Assembly: GCA_958295925.1 (NCBI GenBank)
Contig: OY282384.1
Span: 499,572 to 563,571 of the forward strand
Direction: 5' to 3'
Length of the DNA: 64,000 nt
From: an uncultured Acidimicrobiales bacterium
Lineage (GTDB): Bacteria; Actinomycetota; Acidimicrobiia; Acidimicrobiales; CATQHL01
Shown here: piece by piece, positions 61,147 to 64,000 of the stretch
Layout of the letters: the number at the start of each line of letters is the position of its first letter
How positions within the stretch are numbered: position 1 is the stretch's first letter
Program-made: the position numbers and the translations under genes
The notes under the pieces: model-generated
Database searches by the model: none
The model's input: only the letters and a program-made list of their open reading frames with translations
Told to the model about the DNA's origin: nothing

Positions 61147-61550
61147 ATCTAAGAGAGGAAGATAAGCTTTCAAACGAAACCTTCGTAGGCAACGGCGCCA
61201 GCTTCAAGCAGAGGCTCATCCACTGCCGCCTCTGCTTAGCCGCAACGAAGATTCCAATGACCGGCGACCTGCAGGACACCCCAGGCCCCGGCCCCTGCCG
61301 CATCATTCACCAAGTGACGGAAGCAGACAAGGCAAGAGACGAACGGTGGAACCATGCCGTCTGCGGCTGGAGCAGCCGCTGGCGGGCCCGGGAAGGAGGT
61401 CGGCAAGACCAACTCAGCGACCTGGCTGAACACCCCCGGCTACGCCCCGGCGACAAGAGAGGATACGAGACCCAGGACGGACTCAAAGAAAAGCACATCT
61501 TCGTCGTAAACTGCCCCGATTGCCTGCAGGCTGCCGGCCAGCTGGACTGA
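61140..61550 (+). pseudogene. Zinc protein Z31, 5'-truncated by tnpB insertion
   Basis: The frame is open from the tnpB end to TGA 61550 (136 codons). It contains C29/C32 (C-R-L-C), C53/H57, C75 and C125/C128 but no H-x-W, which in relatives lies about 25 residues before the first Cys. An internal ATG at 61257 lies after C-R-L-C and would give a protein without the first cysteine pair. It is therefore a gene fragment, possibly expressed by readthrough or re-initiation. Confidence 0.68.
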
Positions 61551-61556
61551 GCTAGA

Positions 61557-61985
61557 ATGAACAATCCGCCACACCACTGGCAGCATTGGGACCTCAAGCC
61601 CCGATACGATGATAAGAAGGAAAACCTAATCTACGCCCAGCGGATAGCCTGCCGAGTATGCAAGACCAGGATCGAACTCCCAGCGTACACCGAGAACTGG
61701 CGCAAGGCCCAAGCCGCCCTACCCTGCCTGGTCATCCACGAACAGGGCAAACTGCGCATCGAAGATATGAAGCACTACAACCAAGCCCACTGCGGCTGGA
61801 ACGGAAGCTGGCAGGAACCCCAAGACAGCCGCCAAGCCAACCTTAGAGTCGTCGACTTCCGCCTATACGAAATCTACACCGTCAACTGCCCGGACTGCCT
61901 CCAGGCGGTAGCGCAGCTACAATCAGGAACACAATCAGGAACACAATCAGGAACACAATCAGGAACACAATCAGGAACACAATGA
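61557..61985 (+). CDS. Zinc protein Z32 with SGTQ repeat tail
   Basis: 142 residues. Ligands: H6/W8, C32/C35, C57/H61, C79, C111/C114. The tail is five Ser-Gly-Thr-Gln units from a perfect 12-bp repeat. It begins the last and most uniform subgroup (Z32-Z37), in which His of the second pair is followed by Glu or Gln (H-E/Q). ATGA overlap with Z33. Confidence 0.75.
   Translation: MNNPPHHWQHWDLKPRYDDKKENLIYAQRIACRVCKTRIELPAYTENWRKAQAALPCLVIHEQGKLRIEDMKHYNQAHCGWNGSWQEPQDSRQANLRVVDFRLYEIYTVNCPDCLQAVAQLQSGTQSGTQSGTQSGTQSGTQ
61921..61980 (+). repeat. 12-bp tandem repeat, 5 copies (in-frame)
   Basis: AATCAGGAACAC five times without change at the 3' end of Z32, running directly into the start codon of Z33. 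Confidence 0.96.
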
Positions 61986-62349
61986 GCAATAACAAGCACC
62001 AGTGGGAAACAACGCCATCGTCCGCAAGTTCGACCCGCGGGAGGGCGGCTACCGACGGGTACGCCGGATTTACTGTAAAGTCTGTGTCCTAACTGCGGAA
62101 ATACCCGCCCAACGCCTGCGCTGGCGGGAACTGGAAACCACCCGCCCCTGCGGCCTGGTCCACCAGACGAAAGATCCATGGCTACCCAGCCAGAGGAACA
62201 AACAAGCCGTCTGCGGCTATACCAGAGATTGGCTGCACCCACGAAAGTCGCCCAGCGGCATCATCCGGGACGGAGCAGAACTGGAACAGCTAGGCGACCC
62301 GAACTACTACGTCGACTGCCCCGACTGCCTGCAGCCGGCTGCCAGCTAG
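61982..62349 (+). pseudogene. Zinc protein Z33, frameshifted after H-x-W
   Basis: The ATG at 61982 overlaps the stop of Z32 and encodes M-S-N-N-K-H-Q-W-E, the normal start of this subgroup. All later motifs (C-K-V-C, C-G-L-V-H, C-G-Y, C-P-D-C) lie in a different frame that can begin at GTG 62002. A one-base insertion or two-base deletion between about 62003 and 62030 explains this. Without correction the product from GTG has 115 residues and no H-x-W. Confidence 0.68.
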
Positions 62350-62369
62350 ATTGAAAGAGAGAACCGACC

Positions 62370-62747
62370 ATGACCGCCAAGCACCAATGGATAACGGAAC
62401 AAATCCAAACACGACAGCCCTCCCACAACCGCCGTAAGCTGGACTTCCGCATCATGCAGTGCCGCATCTGCAAGACAACCACCGAAGTCCCAGCAGGACT
62501 GATAACCTGGCGACGGACCAGAATTGGCCGTCCCTGCCTTACGGTCCATCAAGAAACTAAAGAGATACCGCCCGGCATGCAGTACAAGCCCGCCATCTGC
62601 GGCTGGGCCTATCTATGGAGAACACCCCTCTTCGGTGGGAACGCGATCATCCGCGACGGCAACGAAGTAAACCTGGACTACGAGGATGACCGCCGCTACC
62701 GCATCACCTGCCCCGATTGCCTGCATCCGGCAGGAGAAGTAAAGTAA
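62370..62747 (+). CDS. Zinc protein Z34
   Basis: 125 residues. Ligands: H5/W7, C31/C34, C56/H60, C78, C114/C117. Spacing is the same as in Z35 and Z36 to within one residue. I-I-R-D and Y-R-I-T-C-P-D-C are shared with them. A 20-base gap precedes it and a 12-base gap follows, each with its own ribosome site. Confidence 0.76.
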   Translation: MTAKHQWITEQIQTRQPSHNRRKLDFRIMQCRICKTTTEVPAGLITWRRTRIGRPCLTVHQETKEIPPGMQYKPAICGWAYLWRTPLFGGNAIIRDGNEVNLDYEDDRRYRITCPDCLHPAGEVK

Positions 62748-62759
62748 GGAAAGGCCGCA

Positions 62760-63158
62760 ATGAAGCCGAAACACAACTGGCAAAGCAAGAAGGCAATAGC
62801 GGAGCTCCACCTGGCAGCAGAGGGTTTTGAAGAAGTAAAACAACTCCGCTGCAACGTCTGCGGATTGCTTACCGAAGTCCCCCTGGGAACCCGTGACTGG
62901 CAGGAAACCACCGGTGGGAAACCCTGCGACACGGTTCACCAAGAAGGCTTCGCCGGACTGAGACGCAAGGGGATAAAATACAACCCCGCTCTATGCGGCT
63001 GGGATTACAGCTGGCGAGAGCCACGATTCAGCCCCCAGGGCACCATCCGAGACCAGGAAGAGCTGGACGTGAACGTGGGAACACGCCGCTACCAAATCAA
63101 TTGCCCCGATTGCCTACTGGTTACAAGTAGAATGAAACACAAGCCGAGCAGCCGGTAA
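62760..63158 (+). CDS. Zinc protein Z35
   Basis: 132 residues. Ligands: H5/W7, C31/C34, C56/H60, C79, C115/C118. Near copy of Z34 and Z36 in layout, with T-E-V-P after the first pair and V-H-Q-E after the second. The C-terminus is short and basic. Confidence 0.76.
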   Translation: MKPKHNWQSKKAIAELHLAAEGFEEVKQLRCNVCGLLTEVPLGTRDWQETTGGKPCDTVHQEGFAGLRRKGIKYNPALCGWDYSWREPRFSPQGTIRDQEELDVNVGTRRYQINCPDCLLVTSRMKHKPSSR

Positions 63159-63172
63159 CACGAGAGCAGGAC

Positions 63173-63595
63173 ATGTACATCCCACACCAATGGGAGATCG
63201 AACAGATAATCCGCCGCGCCAACCTGGGCGCCGGACAACCCTACAAGGTACGGCGGCTGCACTGCCAGATTTGCGGCACCCGCACCGAAGTGCCCGCAGA
63301 GACTTTCGCCTGGCGCGACGCACCGGCAAACCAGCCGTGTTTCACGATACATCAGGAGTCCAAACGGAAGCCGCCCCGAGACGAGTACAACCACGCCCTC
63401 TGCGGATACGCCTACACTTGGCGCACGCCGGACGCCGGCCCGAAGGGCATCATCCGCGACCCCAACCTGAAGCAAGCCCTACAAGCCAAGCAGTTCTACC
63501 GGATAAACTGCCCGGACTGCCTGATACGGACCCGCCTGGGACCAGGCCAGCCGACAGTGGTAGCCACAAACAAAGGAGCAATCAACCCGCCATGA
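63173..63595 (+). CDS. Zinc protein Z36
   Basis: 140 residues. Ligands: H5/W7, C31/C34, C56/H60, C77, C113/C116. Shares C-G-T-R-T-E-V-P and Y-x-W-R-x-P with Z34 and Z35. Its 25-residue tail after CPDC is unrelated to the others. ATGA overlap with Z37. Confidence 0.76.
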   Translation: MYIPHQWEIEQIIRRANLGAGQPYKVRRLHCQICGTRTEVPAETFAWRDAPANQPCFTIHQESKRKPPRDEYNHALCGYAYTWRTPDAGPKGIIRDPNLKQALQAKQFYRINCPDCLIRTRLGPGQPTVVATNKGAINPP

Positions 63596-63993
63596 CCGCC
63601 ATCGGACCTAGACACCGTTGGAAGAGCATCCGGCTGCGCCGGCGCTACGACTACGGCAAGCGCGCAGAGGTAAAGCAACGAATCATTAAATGCCGGGTCT
63701 GCGGCGAAGCGACGACCGTCCTCGCCGACACCCGCGATTGGAAGGACACCTACAACGAGAGACCCGCCCCAATGCCCCTATGCTTCATGGTCCACCAGGA
63801 AGGAGGGGTACAACCAGAACACCTGAAGTACAGGGTAGGATTATGCGGCTACGCCTACCACTGGCGCCAGCCACGGCGCGCCCCGGAGGGGGTCATTCGC
63901 ACCGCAAGCGAAATGAAAGAGGAAGGATACCAAGTCAATTGCCCCGACTGCTTGGCCCACCTGGCCAAGCAATCTGAGACCCCAGCCACCTAA
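63592..63993 (+). CDS. Zinc protein Z37
   Basis: 133 residues. Ligands: H8/W10, C34/C37, C64/H68, C85, C117/C120. It ends 7 bases before the window edge with AAGG following its stop, which looks like the beginning of a ribosome site, so the array very likely continues. Confidence 0.75.
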   Translation: MTAIGPRHRWKSIRLRRRYDYGKRAEVKQRIIKCRVCGEATTVLADTRDWKDTYNERPAPMPLCFMVHQEGGVQPEHLKYRVGLCGYAYHWRQPRRAPEGVIRTASEMKEEGYQVNCPDCLAHLAKQSETPAT

Positions 63994-64000
63994 GAAAAGG

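Larger units (their letters stand above)
41774..63993 (+). other. Tandem array of 37 paralogous two-site zinc proteins (Z1-Z37)
   Basis: Thirty-seven genes of one family lie head to tail on the + strand over 22 kb. They are interrupted only by one unrelated small gene (47208), one tiny open frame (59518) and two tnpB genes. Each protein (125-250 residues) has, in order, H-x-W, C-x2-C, C-x3-H (usually P-C-x-x-I/V-H), C-G followed 4-7 residues later by W, and C-terminal V-N-C-P-D-C-L. The eight Cys/His ligands suit two structural zinc ions. Sequence between these points varies widely. Nineteen junctions are 4-base ATGA/GTGA/TTGA overlaps, so it is probably one polycistronic, translationally coupled unit. 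I know no described family with this signature. Neighbours are most alike, as expected from serial duplication. Confidence 0.88.

Noticed and set aside
61982-62010. Programmed -1 frameshift at GGGAAAC in Z33
   Set aside because: The heptamer is not in the X-XXY-YYZ register of the upstream frame, so it could not direct the needed shift; a plain indel is simpler.
41774-63993. Zinc array as transposase or HNH nuclease fragments
   Set aside because: Cys/His pairs are present, but no HNH, RuvC or DDE residues accompany them and gene ends are clean and coupled.
1-64000. tRNA or rRNA genes
   Set aside because: I found no cloverleaf with a conserved T-loop and no rRNA-like segment on either strand by eye; a dedicated tRNA search was not possible.

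Overview
The window looks like part of a large bacterial extrachromosomal element (megaplasmid, phage-plasmid or integrated relative), not core chromosome. It encodes bacterial-type replication proteins (a full-length Pol III alpha DnaE, an ImuB/DnaE2 mutasome pair and a primase-helicase beside an iteron array). I see no rRNA, tRNA, ribosomal-protein, capsid, terminase or conjugation gene. Genes use Shine-Dalgarno sites and a few TATAAT-type promoters. Nearly all genes lie on the + strand. C is the commonest and T the rarest base on that strand, even where the genes are on the minus strand. Perfect tandem repeats of 9-15 bp, mostly 12 bp, occur in many unrelated genes. This recalls the Borg elements of Methanoperedens, but the replication genes here are bacterial and the GC content is high. 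The host cannot be named from the sequence.

Layout. (1) 1-8.3 kb: defence and modification block, with the end of an MT-A70 methyltransferase, HsdR, an HsdM/HsdS fusion split by an amber codon, HEPN-like proteins, an MNT nucleotidyltransferase and a RecB/Cas4-like nuclease. (2) 8.3-14.1 kb: five tandem paralogues built on an HsdR-N-like domain. (3) 14.1-19.4 kb: unknown genes, a 3-hydroxyisobutyrate-dehydrogenase-like enzyme, another HEPN protein and an MNT-HEPN fusion. (4) 19.4-25.2 kb, minus strand: dnaE2 and imuB, with a candidate SOS box and 11-bp repeats in the divergent promoter region. (5) 25.2-31.9 kb: small proteins, a HEPN protein fused to a Tad2-like (DUF2829) domain, and dnaE. (6) 31.9-33.8 kb: a gene-free array of about 35 small degenerate hairpins. 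(7) 33.8-39.8 kb: an N4-cytosine-type methyltransferase, an AT-rich iteron region that looks like a replication origin, a small HTH protein, the primase-helicase and a zinc-ribbon/AT-hook protein. (8) 39.8-40.9 kb: a second hairpin array of the same type (about 20 units). (9) 41.8-64.0 kb: the most striking part, 37 tandem paralogues (here Z1-Z37) of a small zinc-binding protein family with the order H-x-W, C-x2-C, C-x3-H, C-G, C-P-D-C. Most are translationally coupled by 4-base stop/start overlaps. Two tnpB genes of the IS605 type interrupt the array, which reaches the window edge.

How it may fit together. The element carries replication (origin, HTH protein, primase-helicase, DnaE), inducible mutagenesis (ImuB, DnaE2), several restriction, toxin and anti-defence modules, and one very large operon of two-site zinc proteins. 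The hairpin arrays point in the same direction as the zinc genes, and their stems vary in a compensatory way. One testable idea is that the zinc proteins, or another element-encoded factor, bind these hairpins as RNA or single-stranded DNA. The sequence shows the arrays and their conservation; the link between them is inference.
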